A stretch of DNA of 64,000 nt from Nostoc sp. UHCC 0302 (GTDB lineage: Bacteria > Cyanobacteriota > Cyanobacteriia > Cyanobacteriales > Nostocaceae). Positions 52,965-63,837 of the stretch are shown here, in pieces. The translations under genes and the position numbers were made by a program. How positions within the stretch are numbered: the first letter of the stretch is position 1; the number at the start of each line of letters is the position of its first letter. The notes under the pieces are model-generated. The model saw only the letters and a program-made list of their open reading frames with translations. It did not search any database and had not been told where the DNA came from. The stretch lies in NCBI RefSeq assembly GCF_038096175.1, contig NZ_CP151099.1, positions 6,302,001 through 6,366,000 on the forward strand. Reading direction: 5' to 3'.

Positions 52965-54689
52965 GTGGGTCAGTATCAACCTGCTCAGCTAAAGCGCTAC
53001 AATCCAGACGCGATCGCTCGTTACTATCGTCACCGCCCTTGGCTAGCTTGGGGACGATTGATAAAAATTGTCTGGTCTTTTGCAGGATTTATACTCAGTC
53101 TCAAGTGGGACGAATGGCAAGATCAAGTTGAGCAGAACAAGGGTAAACGAGCAATCCAGTTGCGAGAACTGCTCACTCGCCTCGGCCCGACTTTTATTAA
53201 AGTTGGTCAAGCCCTATCAACTCGACCTGATCTAATACGCAAAGATTTTCTAGAAGAACTGGTGAAGTTACAAGACCAGTTGCCACCATTTGATAATGCG
53301 ATCGCCTTCCAGATTATTGAAGCCGAACTAGATCGCCCAATTCCCGAAAGTTTCAGTGAACTCTCACCTAACCCAGTAGCTGCTGCCAGTTTGGGTCAAG
53401 TATACCGTGGTCGTTTGGTAAGCGGCGAAGAAGTTGCAGTCAAGGTACAACGTCCCAATTTACGCCCAACCCTCACACGCGACTTATATCTCATGCGTTG
53501 GGCGGCGGGTTGGATAGCTCCCTGGTTACCTCTCAATCTTGGTCACGACCTGACTTTAATAGTCGACGAGTTTGGGACTAAGTTATTCGAAGAAATCGAC
53601 TATATAAATGAAGGTCGCAACGCGGAAAAATTTGCTACTAACTTCCGTAACGACCCGCAAGTCAAAGTTCCAGGTATTTACTGGCGTTATACCAACACTC
53701 ACGTTTTAACCCTGGAATGGATTAACGGCTTCAAGCTAACAGATACTAAACGCATTCGCGAAGCCGGTTTAGACCCAGAGACAATCATCCAAATAGGTGT
53801 TACTTCGGGTTTGCAGCAGTTGTTGGAACATGGCTTCTTCCATGCAGATCCCCATCCTGGTAATTTGTTTGCTATGCCCGATGGGCGCATGGCTTACATT
53901 GACTTTGGGATGATGGATCAGTTAGAGGAAACCACCAAAGAAACGCTAGTCGATGCATTAGTACATCTGGTGAATAAAGACTACACCGACTTAGCCGAAG
54001 ACTTTGTAAAATTGGGCTTTCTGACTCCAGACACAAATATTTGCCCGATTGTGCCAGCATTAGAAGCGGTGCTAGGGAACGCTATTGGTAAAAACGTTGG
54101 AGATTTTAACTTCAAAACTATTACCGATGAATTCTCAGAACTGATGTATGAGTATCCTTTCCGAGTGCCGGCAAAGTTTGCTTTAATTATTCGTTCCCTA
54201 GTGACACAAGAAGGTATTGCCCTAAGCCTCAACCCGGATTTTAAAATTATCGAGGTGGGTTATCCATATATAGCACGGCGGTTGCTGACGGGAGAATCAC
54301 CCGAATTGCGGCGACGTTTATTGAACGTCTTGTTTAAAGATGGTAAATTCCAGTGGCAGCGGTTAGAGAATTTAATTGCGATCGCTCGTACTGATAGCAA
54401 TTTTGATGTTTTACCCACAGCACAGATGGGGTTGCAATTTTTGCTATCAGATGAAGGCAAGTTTCTCCGCAGACAGTTCGTACTTGCTCTGACAGAAGAT
54501 GACCACCTTCACACCGAAGAAGTCCAACGCTTATGGAACCTAGTTAAAGAGGATTTAAAACCAAATCGGTTGTTAAATGTAGCGATCGGCATTTTTACAG
54601 ATTTATCCAAAGAAGGCGTAACTGCTATCCTACCAAAAGCTACATTTCTTACGCCTTTTGCTGGAACCGACTCAGCAGGTAAAAATTAA
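52965..54689 (+). CDS. ABC1/AarF/UbiB-family atypical kinase
   Basis: 574 residues. Family motifs: GPTFIKVGQALSTRPDLI (KxGQ), AAASLGQVYRG (Ala-rich loop in place of the Gly loop), AVKVQRP (catalytic Lys), HADPHPGN and YIDFGMMDQ (metal-binding DFG-like). Such proteins are ATPases or kinases needed for isoprenoid quinone biology; in plastids they sit on plastoglobules. The start is GTG, GQYQPAQLKRYNPD. A C-terminal hydrophobic segment near VAIGIFTDLSKEGV is weak. Confidence 0.92.
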   Translation: MGQYQPAQLKRYNPDAIARYYRHRPWLAWGRLIKIVWSFAGFILSLKWDEWQDQVEQNKGKRAIQLRELLTRLGPTFIKVGQALSTRPDLIRKDFLEELVKLQDQLPPFDNAIAFQIIEAELDRPIPESFSELSPNPVAAASLGQVYRGRLVSGEEVAVKVQRPNLRPTLTRDLYLMRWAAGWIAPWLPLNLGHDLTLIVDEFGTKLFEEIDYINEGRNAEKFATNFRNDPQVKVPGIYWRYTNTHVLTLEWINGFKLTDTKRIREAGLDPETIIQIGVTSGLQQLLEHGFFHADPHPGNLFAMPDGRMAYIDFGMMDQLEETTKETLVDALVHLVNKDYTDLAEDFVKLGFLTPDTNICPIVPALEAVLGNAIGKNVGDFNFKTITDEFSELMYEYPFRVPAKFALIIRSLVTQEGIALSLNPDFKIIEVGYPYIARRLLTGESPELRRRLLNVLFKDGKFQWQRLENLIAIARTDSNFDVLPTAQMGLQFLLSDEGKFLRRQFVLALTEDDHLHTEEVQRLWNLVKEDLKPNRLLNVAIGIFTDLSKEGVTAILPKATFLTPFAGTDSAGKN

Positions 54690-54749
54690 AAAATCAAACT
54701 GCAAAATTTGTTTAGAGAAAGCTTGTTTTAAAATAAACTAGGAGTTTTC

Positions 54750-55124
54750 ATGTACTATTACTCTCTGCAACCGCCTTATTTCCTGCTACTTGTTGGTTTC
54801 CTAACAGCATTAACTTCCGGTTTTGCATTATCTGGGACTTTGAAAGTAATTGTCCAGAAATGGCCAAGCGAACGTTCAGAAAATTCTAAACCGCGTTCTT
54901 CATGGAAGCAATTATTTGTACCATTTCTCGGTATAACTGGTGGTATTTGTCTATTTCTCTCTTCAGGCTTAGAGATATTTGGCTTTCCCTCATTCCTAGC
55001 TTTAGGAGTCGGTCTGCCTATTAGTCTGCTTACTTGTTTGTTAGTTTGGATACAGTTGGGAAGTATGCTGGCTTTTGCCGAACGCCAAGGAATGCAATCT
55101 CTAGACTTAGATTCTTTGTCTTAG
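54750..55124 (+). CDS. Small membrane protein, cyanobacterial, function unknown
   Basis: 124 residues with three hydrophobic segments: ~10-32 (YFLLLVGFLTALTSGFALSG), ~55-70 (FVPFLGITGGICLFL) and ~80-105 (FLALGVGLPISLLTCLLVW). No family is recognised. It follows the ABC1 kinase by 60 bp on the same strand and may be its partner. The second insertion sequence begins 30 bp downstream. Confidence 0.7.
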   Translation: MYYYSLQPPYFLLLVGFLTALTSGFALSGTLKVIVQKWPSERSENSKPRSSWKQLFVPFLGITGGICLFLSSGLEIFGFPSFLALGVGLPISLLTCLLVWIQLGSMLAFAERQGMQSLDLDSLS

Positions 55125-55154
55125 AGATAGAACAAAACACTTATAAATGAATTA

Positions 55155-56325
55155 AGTAGGTAGGTGCCAAAAAAGTCAGCTATGTTAAGATATGTAAAGA
55201 CTGATAATGCATCTACAAGGTAGTTGGTGTATGGGTGCGCGTTTAAGGGTATTTCTGACTCCTGAGCAAGACCAAACTTTACTAAATCTGAGAAAACAGG
55301 ATGTACCACAGAAAGTCAAAGACAGGGCGGAAATAATCAGGCTAAATGCACATGGTTGGTATGTAGAGAAGATAGCAGATCACTTTGATTGTCACAAAAA
55401 AACAGTCACAAAAGTTTTGCATCAATGGCAAAAACTGGGCACAGAAGGGCTTTGGGAATCTCCTGGGCGAGGGGGGAAACCAAAGTGGCTTGAGGATGAC
55501 ATGATATTTTTAGAAGAATGCCTCAGAAACGAGCCACGCACATACAATAGTTCTCAGTTAGCTTTGAAGTTGAAAACAGAACGCAACGTTGAGATGAGTG
55601 CCGACAGATTAAGACGGGTACTCAAAAAAAGGGGGTCGATTGGAAACGGACAAGGAAAAGCCATAAAGGAAAACAAGACCCAGTAGCACGAGCAAACAAG
55701 CAAGCAGACCTAGACATGTTGGAATTAGCTGCTGCCACTGGTGAAATAGACCTGAAATACCTAGACGAGTCAGGGTTCTGTATGTGGAGCGAACCTAGTT
55801 ATACATATTACTTTAGAGGTGAGCAAAAACGGTTAGAACAGACTAAACGCCGTGGTCGCAGATTAAGTATTATCGGGCTTCTCCAACCTTTAATCAGTTT
55901 TGTTTACGGTTTAGTTATCGGTGGTGTTGACCGTAAATCTTATATAGAAATGATGGAGAAAGAAGCCAAACAAGCCCAAGAAACTGGACGTATCAGCGTG
56001 ATTGTGCAAGATAACGGGCCAATACATCGCTGCCAAGAAGTTCAACAATTGTGGAAAAAATGGGAAAGTCAGGGTTTGTACATCTTTTTTCTCCCGAAAT
56101 ATTGCTCAGAAATGAATCCAATTGAATTGGAATGGCAACATCTCAAGAAAGATGAGTTATCCGGGCAAGCATTTGATGATGAGCTAGATCTCGCTTACGC
56201 CGTCATCAATGGTGTTCAAGCTAGAGGAAAAAAAAACAATCACAACACACATCGTGTAAAATTTAGCTCTAGATTATCAACTTAAGATTTTGTTACATAG
56301 TAGAAAATTTCGGTGCCTACCTACT
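55155..56325 (+). mobile_element. IS630-type insertion sequence, copy 2 (1171 bp)
   Basis: Same length, ends and content as the element at 4-1174. TA at 55153-55154 and 56326-56327. The right end lies within the stop codon of the ferritin-like gene on the other strand, and the element recreates that stop. Confidence 0.93.
55207..56285 (+). CDS. IS630 family transposase, made by -1 frameshift (copy 2)
   Basis: Both frames translate to exactly the same proteins as copy 1, including the A7 slip site (55624-55630) and DDE residues. The likely start is ATG 55231. The identical frame break in both copies argues that it is functional and not decay. Confidence 0.88.
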
Positions 56326-57086
56326 TACTTGTCTGGTTTCATCCGCTGCCAAGCAAAATTCATTTTCACCCATGCATCTTGCCAATAAGTTCTGAAGTCA
56401 TGCCCTCCTGCTTTGAGCGCACGATGATGACCGATCCATACCAAAATTACTGTTACTAAAAAGAGCATTCGTTGTATTAGATAGGTTAGCTGCTGTAACC
56501 AAATGGGTCGATTTTTGTAAATAATTGCTAACCGTTCATATTGAAAGCGGATGTGTTTAACTTCATCTCTTAATATCTGCTGGCATAACTGACGTAGAAC
56601 GATAGAGTTCGTGGCTTTTTGTATTGCTTTGTAATAAACTAAAGCAAGTGTTTCTACAATAATGACTGGTGTTGTCCAAATCTCCATATTTGGCGTTGAA
56701 TAACGTACTAAACGGAACGTTGTGTCACCCCAGTTACGTTTTAGTCGTGGAATGTGGGCAAGATCAAGAAATCTTCCTAAGTCGTTTCCGTGGCGTTGCT
56801 CTTCTTTAATAAATAGTTCGATAACATCAACATATTTAGGATCATTGATTCGCTTTGAGTAATTTTTAGCAGCAGCAAGTAAGTGCGAACCATCTGATGT
56901 TTCACCCAATTGCCAAGCTGCCAGTGAAGCAGCTATTGTATTCCGTTCATCTTCTGTAATTTCTGCTCCTCGTTCCCAAGGAATATCCAACTGAAACTCT
57001 GCATTAGCTTTATAGTAAACATACCACTGAGCAGATGTGGTTAGTGAAGCCGAAGTGGGTAAAAGTTGGTGAGGATTCATCAACAT
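56325..57086 (-). CDS. Ferritin-like (diiron-type) protein beside chlN
   Basis: 253 residues. Four-helix-bundle iron-ligand motifs are visible: EEQRHG (E-x2-H), VETLALVYY (lone E) and RDEVKHIRF (E-x2-H), the spacing expected of ferritin-like diiron oxidases. A hydrophobic helix (MLFLVTVILVWIGHH) lies near residue 210, so it may be membrane-bound. It is downstream of chlN on the same strand, after a terminator. Start ATG at 57086 or 57080. Its TAA stop is shared with the end of the IS. The role is unknown. Confidence 0.75.
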   Translation of the reverse strand: MLMNPHQLLPTSASLTTSAQWYVYYKANAEFQLDIPWERGAEITEDERNTIAASLAAWQLGETSDGSHLLAAAKNYSKRINDPKYVDVIELFIKEEQRHGNDLGRFLDLAHIPRLKRNWGDTTFRLVRYSTPNMEIWTTPVIIVETLALVYYKAIQKATNSIVLRQLCQQILRDEVKHIRFQYERLAIIYKNRPIWLQQLTYLIQRMLFLVTVILVWIGHHRALKAGGHDFRTYWQDAWVKMNFAWQRMKPDK

Positions 57087-57200
57087 ACTGACTGTTTATA
57101 GAGTGCTACCATCTGATTTTTCCCAAAATTAACTGCGAAATCTCAGAAGATTTGGGGCTTGGATAAACAGTGTGATTACTTTGCGTCCTTAAATATCCAT

Positions 57201-57224
57201 AAAAAAGGCGAACCAAGTTCGCCT
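57201..57224 (-). terminator. Rho-independent terminator after chlN
   Basis: On the minus strand AGGCGAAC and GTTCGCCT pair around TTG and are followed by TTTTT. It lies about 42 bp after the chlN stop. Confidence 0.88.
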
Positions 57225-57265
57225 AATAATATCGTGTTATTGTATTGCTCGATTAAAATCCAAAT

Positions 57266-58738
<1,473 letters not shown>

Positions 58739-58804
58739 TTACTAATTCCTAACTCCTGACTCTTAACTGAGTATTTCCCCTAAATTCAACAGGAACGGCA
58801 ATAA

Positions 58805-59518
58805 TTAAGAGTTTGGGAAGAGACGAGCGATTTCTGATTCGTCAAAAACGCCAGCTGGTAGTTCTTCCCCTAATAAGTCGTTATTCCCTTCACCCTTTTG
58901 CAGTGCTGTTTCATCACCCCAGACATCTGACAACACATCGCTAAATGCATTTTCGTCTATTGCATTCAGCTCATCCAACGCTTGCTCATTGTCCTGGTTT
59001 ACTTCTGTGGTATCTGCTGTATCGAAGGTAATACCTCCAAATTCATCTGCTGGGGTTTCTTGCGACTCGCTTACCCCAAAGCCTTGAACGTCAGCATCCA
59101 CGGTAAATCCTTGAACTAACGCTACTTCTGCAAAGCCATTTGTATGAGGATGTGTCAGCGTTTCATCTTCAGGGTTGTCATCAATGACAACTGCTAACTC
59201 ATCCTGATATTTCTCTGATTCTGCTTTGGGAAATATACGGTTACCGAGAGCAATATCTGGGTCAAAATGCAAATCCAGCACTTCAATCAGGGTGTCAGCG
59301 TCAGGATTCAGCTTGGCAAAGGGCAACATTAACTGCGCTAGTTTTGGTTCTAGCGCGTTAACCACTCCCAGGATGAGGTAAGAAGGTGGCCGCTTCCCTC
59401 CATCGGGGGTATAAACTGATTCGACTTCCATGTGCAGGTTAATCCAGTCGCGATTCACTTGGAAGAATTGCAACCACTTTTGCTTTAATGAATCTGTAAA
59501 GCTATTAAAAAAAGCCAT
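58805..59518 (-). CDS. DUF5331 protein between chlL and chlN
   Basis: 237 residues. Residues ~1-95 form a conserved domain (FNSFTDSLKQKWLQFFQVNRDWI; SYLILGVVNALEPKLAQLM). The rest is acidic and low in complexity, closing with FDESEIARLFPNS. The family occurs between chlL and chlN in cyanobacteria, which suggests it helps the dark-operative reductase, but no function is proven. It sits 28 bp after chlL and 135 bp before chlN. Confidence 0.85.
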   Translation of the reverse strand: MAFFNSFTDSLKQKWLQFFQVNRDWINLHMEVESVYTPDGGKRPPSYLILGVVNALEPKLAQLMLPFAKLNPDADTLIEVLDLHFDPDIALGNRIFPKAESEKYQDELAVVIDDNPEDETLTHPHTNGFAEVALVQGFTVDADVQGFGVSESQETPADEFGGITFDTADTTEVNQDNEQALDELNAIDENAFSDVLSDVWGDETALQKGEGNNDLLGEELPAGVFDESEIARLFPNS

Positions 59519-59546
59519 ATTTACCCCATCCTAAGAACTTGGTGAT

Positions 59547-60413
59547 TTATACAATCATCAAGTCTAGTTCCTCTTCTGAATTTACAACCTGGGGTTTTCC
59601 CGGATTTAGATAAAAATCGGACAATAAAGAGAACAATTCGCGGTCAGGGGAATCGTTAGGTACAACTCCTTCGGGACACGCCAGAATTTGGTCAGCGATA
59701 TTGAGATAATAATCGCAAACGTAGTTCAGAGAAGGATCAGACTCTGCCATCTCAAACAATGTCTTACCCTTGACGCGAGAAACACGAATATCTTCAATCA
59801 AAGGTAAAACTTCCAGAACTGGCATTGGCACTGCTTCGATATATTTTTCAATCAAGTCGCGCTTGGAGGTGCGGTTGCCAATTAATCCAGCTAGACGCAG
59901 TGGATGAGTCCGGGCTTTCTCGCGTACTGAAGCGGCAATGCGATTAGCAGCAAACAAAGCATCAAAGCCATTATCAGTAACAATCAAGCAGTAATCTGCG
60001 TAGTTGAGCGGTGCTGCAAAACCTCCGCAAACAACGTCACCTAGAACGTCAAAGAGAATTACATCGTACTCATCAAAGGCGTTGAGTTCTTTAAGTAATT
60101 TCACGGTCTCGCCTACGACATAGCCGCCACATCCAGCGCCTGCTGGTGGGCCACCTGCTTCAACGCAATCAACACCACCGTAGCCTTTGTAAATTACGTC
60201 TTCTGGCCAGACATCTTCGTAGTGATAGTCTTTTTCCTGGAGAGTGTCGATAATTGTGGGAATCAAAAACCCAGTGAGGGTGAAGGTGCTGTCATGTTTC
60301 GGGTCGCAGCCAATTTGCAAAACTTTCTTGCCTCGTTTGGCTAGGGCGACGGATATGTTACAGCTAGTTGTGGATTTGCCGATCCCACCTTTTCCGTAAA
60401 CTGCTAATTTCAC
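59547..60413 (-). CDS. chlL: Light-independent protochlorophyllide reductase Fe protein
   Basis: 288 residues, a NifH-like homodimer that feeds electrons to ChlN/ChlB. The P-loop is GKGGIGKST (residues 7-15), and the 4Fe-4S Cys ligands are C95 (AGAGCGGY) and C129 (DVVCGGF). The GTG at 60413-60411 is chosen as start: it gives the usual (M)KLAVYGKGG opening and has AGAGG about 8 nt before it. A TTG further upstream would add ten residues. Confidence 0.97.
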   Translation of the reverse strand: MKLAVYGKGGIGKSTTSCNISVALAKRGKKVLQIGCDPKHDSTFTLTGFLIPTIIDTLQEKDYHYEDVWPEDVIYKGYGGVDCVEAGGPPAGAGCGGYVVGETVKLLKELNAFDEYDVILFDVLGDVVCGGFAAPLNYADYCLIVTDNGFDALFAANRIAASVREKARTHPLRLAGLIGNRTSKRDLIEKYIEAVPMPVLEVLPLIEDIRVSRVKGKTLFEMAESDPSLNYVCDYYLNIADQILACPEGVVPNDSPDRELFSLLSDFYLNPGKPQVVNSEEELDLMIV

Positions 60414-60992
60414 TGTTGTTTGCCTCTTATAGTTTCTTATCAAACTCTTGGCTTAAACATTTTCCTTCACCTAGCCTTAGATGGCGATGCGTGAGGTCTG
60501 TTGATGTCATTATTGTCCAAATTACAAGGAAAATAAAGAAGCTTTTAATATGTATAACAGTCTAAGCTGCTGAATTATAACTTAATGGAGATTATTTTCA
60601 TGAAAGTTAATTTTTAAATCCTACTCAAGCCTAAATATAGCCTATATTAGGTTTTTGTATATTTTTTATATAAAATAAGTTACAAAATACAAAAACCTGT
60701 AATCTTGTGTTTTAAATGGTTTTAATCGGATTAGCTTATTGTTAAATCAGTTTATTTGAGGTAATAAAGGCATAGGGTTAAAGCCGAAGAGATATAGGCA
60801 GCCCCATGCTGGAAATAACATTGCCATTTGAGGTAGCAGGTAAATTAGCCAGTTTCAACCTAGTTCCAAGATGATTTAATTGCTGCTGATGAGCAAGTAG
60901 TTGCAAATCTGTAAAATATTATTAAATTAAAAAATATTCTCTAAAATTGGAACTTTGGGCTGTAGGGCTTTAGCCAGTCAGGAGACATCACC
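60414..60992. promoter_or_regulatory. 580-bp region upstream of chlL with inverted repeat
   Basis: AT-rich, with no gene. A perfect 12-bp inverted repeat, AGGTTTTTGTAT (60649-60660) and ATACAAAAACCT (60687-60698), is separated by 26 nt. It lies about 235 bp before the chlL start and could be a regulatory hairpin or operator pair. No proven promoter box is identified. Confidence 0.5.
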
Positions 60993-61232
60993 TTAAAGTG
61001 CTTCTATTTCTTGTAATGTTTGCCAGCCAGCTTGCCACTGGGAACCATCTTGCAATAATTTGGCGTTGAGCCAGAAGCGGACTTTGGGGTCACAAGCGGC
61101 AACCATTTCGGCGTACACCCACTTACCCTGATTTTTTCGGTTGACCACTTGGAAGTGTCGCCAACCATCAACTTTTTGCTGTGCTGTCCACTTAGAACCA
61201 ACTAAGTAAGGGAATTTTTGCTTTTTAGTCAT
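60993..61232 (-). CDS. TIGR02450 family Trp-rich protein
   Basis: 79 residues with six tryptophans in a recognisable pattern (VGSKWTAQQKVDGWRHFQVV; GKWVYAEMV; RFWLNAKLLQDGSQW). It is a small soluble family of unknown role found in cyanobacteria and other bacteria. It lies about 100 bp downstream of the GDYxxLxY gene on the same strand. Confidence 0.87.
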   Translation of the reverse strand: MTKKQKFPYLVGSKWTAQQKVDGWRHFQVVNRKNQGKWVYAEMVAACDPKVRFWLNAKLLQDGSQWQAGWQTLQEIEAL

Positions 61233-61337
61233 TGGTCATTGGTCATTTGTCATTGGTCATTTGGAAGAAGGTAGGAATCAGTAATTATTCCTCCTTGTCT
61301 TCCTTATTTTCCCAACTAAATTGACTTATGGGAAAAA

Positions 61338-61997
61338 TTAAAAATGATATTTGCGATCGCGTACCCACATACTTACAGGTACAGCTTTACCTTGTGCATT
61401 CACTTTCACTTCTACTACTATCGGTTGCGCCTCTCCTGGCTTGATTGGTCGGGCTGCTGAGATATCTTTATTGATATCGTTCCGTTGATCCTCTGGGATG
61501 TAGTAAGTTTCCAAACCATAAGAAATTAAATTATAGGCACTGTACCAACCCTGTAAAGATATCTGATTTGCAGCTAGGGAAGTCGGAGGCTGTCCACTCA
61601 CCCGCACAGGTTTCCAAGCTTGAGGAATAGCAGCACTAGAAGATTTTTGTTCTTCCAAAATTACGTATAACTTGGTTCCTGGTGCTAAAGGCTCGTATTG
61701 TTTGTTACTACCAGGATGTTGCTTAACCAAATCTGTCCAACCAGGAAGTTGTTTTAATTTGTCCACACGAGAAATTTCATAACTCAGCGTTACAGAGTAA
61801 CCACGCAGCAAATCATAAGGATCTACAGGTTGAGTTTGCAAGATAGCGGTTCTACCTGTAAGCAGTGTGTAAACTGATTGGGCTGGTACTCCTAATATTA
61901 AAAGTGTTTGAATGAGCAGAGGAACCACAAACCGCCAAAGACTTATCGGTTTTTCTAAAGGTTCATTTTGCAAAAGTAATGCTTGATTAGTTTCCAT
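61338..61997 (-). CDS. GDYXXLXY-domain membrane protein
   Basis: 219 residues. One N-terminal membrane segment (FVVPLLIQTLLILGVPAQSVYTLL) precedes a domain with the family motif, here DPYDLLRGYSVTLSY, and an ending rich in beta strands (VVEVKVNAQGKAVPVSMWVRDRKY). The family almost always follows a DUF2157 gene, as here (19 bp upstream). Role unknown. Confidence 0.85.
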   Translation of the reverse strand: METNQALLLQNEPLEKPISLWRFVVPLLIQTLLILGVPAQSVYTLLTGRTAILQTQPVDPYDLLRGYSVTLSYEISRVDKLKQLPGWTDLVKQHPGSNKQYEPLAPGTKLYVILEEQKSSSAAIPQAWKPVRVSGQPPTSLAANQISLQGWYSAYNLISYGLETYYIPEDQRNDINKDISAARPIKPGEAQPIVVEVKVNAQGKAVPVSMWVRDRKYHF

Positions 61998-62016
61998 AAA
62001 GGCTAAGAATTACGAA

Positions 62017-63435
62017 TTACGTTGAACGATGAGTTTCAGAAGTTGATGAAGCTGGTAAAGATGATAAATATTTCTCAAACCACAAACCAGCAAAAATTAC
62101 AGCTACACCGCACAAAACAAAAACTAAGGATTTGAATAATAAGGCGGTCTCGTACTCTAGCATTCGGCTGATAATTTGTAGTGTTATTAATACTATGCCA
62201 CCCCAAAAAACTCGCCTTTCTCCTAATTCCAGCGCTTCGCGAATTAGTCCGAACCCTAACAGTGCTAAAAGCACATTAAAAGTAAAAATAAGAATGACTG
62301 GAATGGGAGTAATTGCTTGATGAACAAAGAGAACTAAAGCAGTAATAAGAATTAAGCAGCCAACAGCGATAGTTTTGAAATCAATTCTCTCGCGGCGTGT
62401 TGGACGCATTAAATGCCACCATTGCCATAAGGCTAAAGCTGTAAAAATTACCACATCTATGAGGGGTAACCAAGTTGCAAAAGAGTTATTCCTAACTATA
62501 TTTTGATAACTATCAGATCGAGCTTCCCACAAAAAATGGAAGGATAGGAAATAAAAAGTAATGCTAAAAAATACTATGGCTAGAGTCCGTGCAAAAGGCT
62601 GAAATACTCTAGAAGTAATTTGCCCAAACAGTACATCATCGTAACTCCATAATAATGCTGGTGGAAGCACAAAGGCAGCGATCGCAATCCAAGCTGGAGC
62701 ATCTGTATATGTTACAACTTGCAGCGAGTTGAGATGGATTTGCCAGAATATCACAAATGCGATCGCTGCACTTCTGAAAATCCAACCGGAACGACACCAG
62801 TAAGCTAAAGGTACAAACACTACACCTAAGACTAAAGGCATATGTTTTATTACTAGCTGCGCCCATGTAAAGTCATCTCCGGAAGCAGACCAATATCCTG
62901 AAAAATAACCGATTATCGCTAAAATTAGGGCAAGAAGACCCAAGGAAGTTAAGCGTAAACTATACGCCATTAGCAACACAGCAAATCCCCAACCTAAGAA
63001 CAGTTCATAACTTGAACCGCTAACGTGGAAAGTCTGCGCCAACAGTCCCATATTTGCGCCTATTGTTAACGCGCTTAAGATTAGCAAACCTTCGCCAAAA
63101 ACCTGTTGGCGGCGTTTTCTACCTCTTGCAGGTTTTCTCCATAAGCTAAAACCTGCAATATTAGTAATTAGGAATAAACTTAAGAGTATTATTAACTTGG
63201 CTTCTCTCGTTAAAGCTTGCCAGTTTGCAGCCACAAAAGTGATTACACCCAAGCCTAACAATGTTGCACCCACTGCGATCAAGATAAAAACGAAGCGATC
63301 GCGAGCAGCATTTTCTAGCTCGTTAAATTGATACCGTTGTGCCAGTACTTTGTAAAAATCGGCATCAATAAGCCCTTCATCTTGCCATAGTTGCGCTTCT
63401 TGGCGCAATTGGCGACGAAAATTATCAAATATCAT
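62017..63435 (-). CDS. DUF2157 multi-pass membrane protein
   Basis: 472 residues with about 12 membrane segments. A short cytosolic N-terminus (RRQLRQEAQLWQDEGLIDADFY) is typical of DUF2157. The GDYxxLxY gene is 19 bp downstream, so the two form a conserved operon. Function unknown; a transport or signalling role has not been shown. Confidence 0.85.
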   Translation of the reverse strand: MIFDNFRRQLRQEAQLWQDEGLIDADFYKVLAQRYQFNELENAARDRFVFILIAVGATLLGLGVITFVAANWQALTREAKLIILLSLFLITNIAGFSLWRKPARGRKRRQQVFGEGLLILSALTIGANMGLLAQTFHVSGSSYELFLGWGFAVLLMAYSLRLTSLGLLALILAIIGYFSGYWSASGDDFTWAQLVIKHMPLVLGVVFVPLAYWCRSGWIFRSAAIAFVIFWQIHLNSLQVVTYTDAPAWIAIAAFVLPPALLWSYDDVLFGQITSRVFQPFARTLAIVFFSITFYFLSFHFLWEARSDSYQNIVRNNSFATWLPLIDVVIFTALALWQWWHLMRPTRRERIDFKTIAVGCLILITALVLFVHQAITPIPVILIFTFNVLLALLGFGLIREALELGERRVFWGGIVLITLQIISRMLEYETALLFKSLVFVLCGVAVIFAGLWFEKYLSSLPASSTSETHRST

Positions 63436-63837
63436 GATTTTATTTAATGTTGTAAGTGAATGGAATGTAGCACAAAAACTACACTTACCATCTCAAGGAG
63501 GCTGATTATATTTTCAGGTTTAATGTTCCGTATTTCGTAATAGTGAGGTATTAAGACAATTTCTTCTCGTCTTTCGTTCCGATGATCGGCGTGTCCTTTT
63601 TGAAGAACGGTAATACTACTACTCTATAAAGATGTGAAGACCGATCCAGCTAGTGGCCTCAGTCTTTTTACAATAACGATATAAGAACAAAACTCACTCT
63701 TGTTCTGTCTGCAACGGACGCTTGCTTTACCCAAAAAGTATTTCCGCGATGTTCGGAGGGTTGGAAGCTGTCCTCAGACTTGTGTTTACAAATCAGTTTC
63801 CTTCTCTCTGTATCTGGAGTGGTTTCTCAAAAAGCTT
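63436..63837. other. 400-bp divergent region between DUF2157 and clpB genes
   Basis: No gene. No CIRCE element (TTAGCACTC-N9-GAGTGCTAA) is seen before clpB. A possible hairpin, AACGGTAATACTACTACTC, lies near 63606, without further support. Confidence 0.45.

Noticed and set aside
63436-63837. CIRCE heat-shock operator in front of clpB.
   Set aside because: The TTAGCACTC/GAGTGCTAA inverted repeat is absent.
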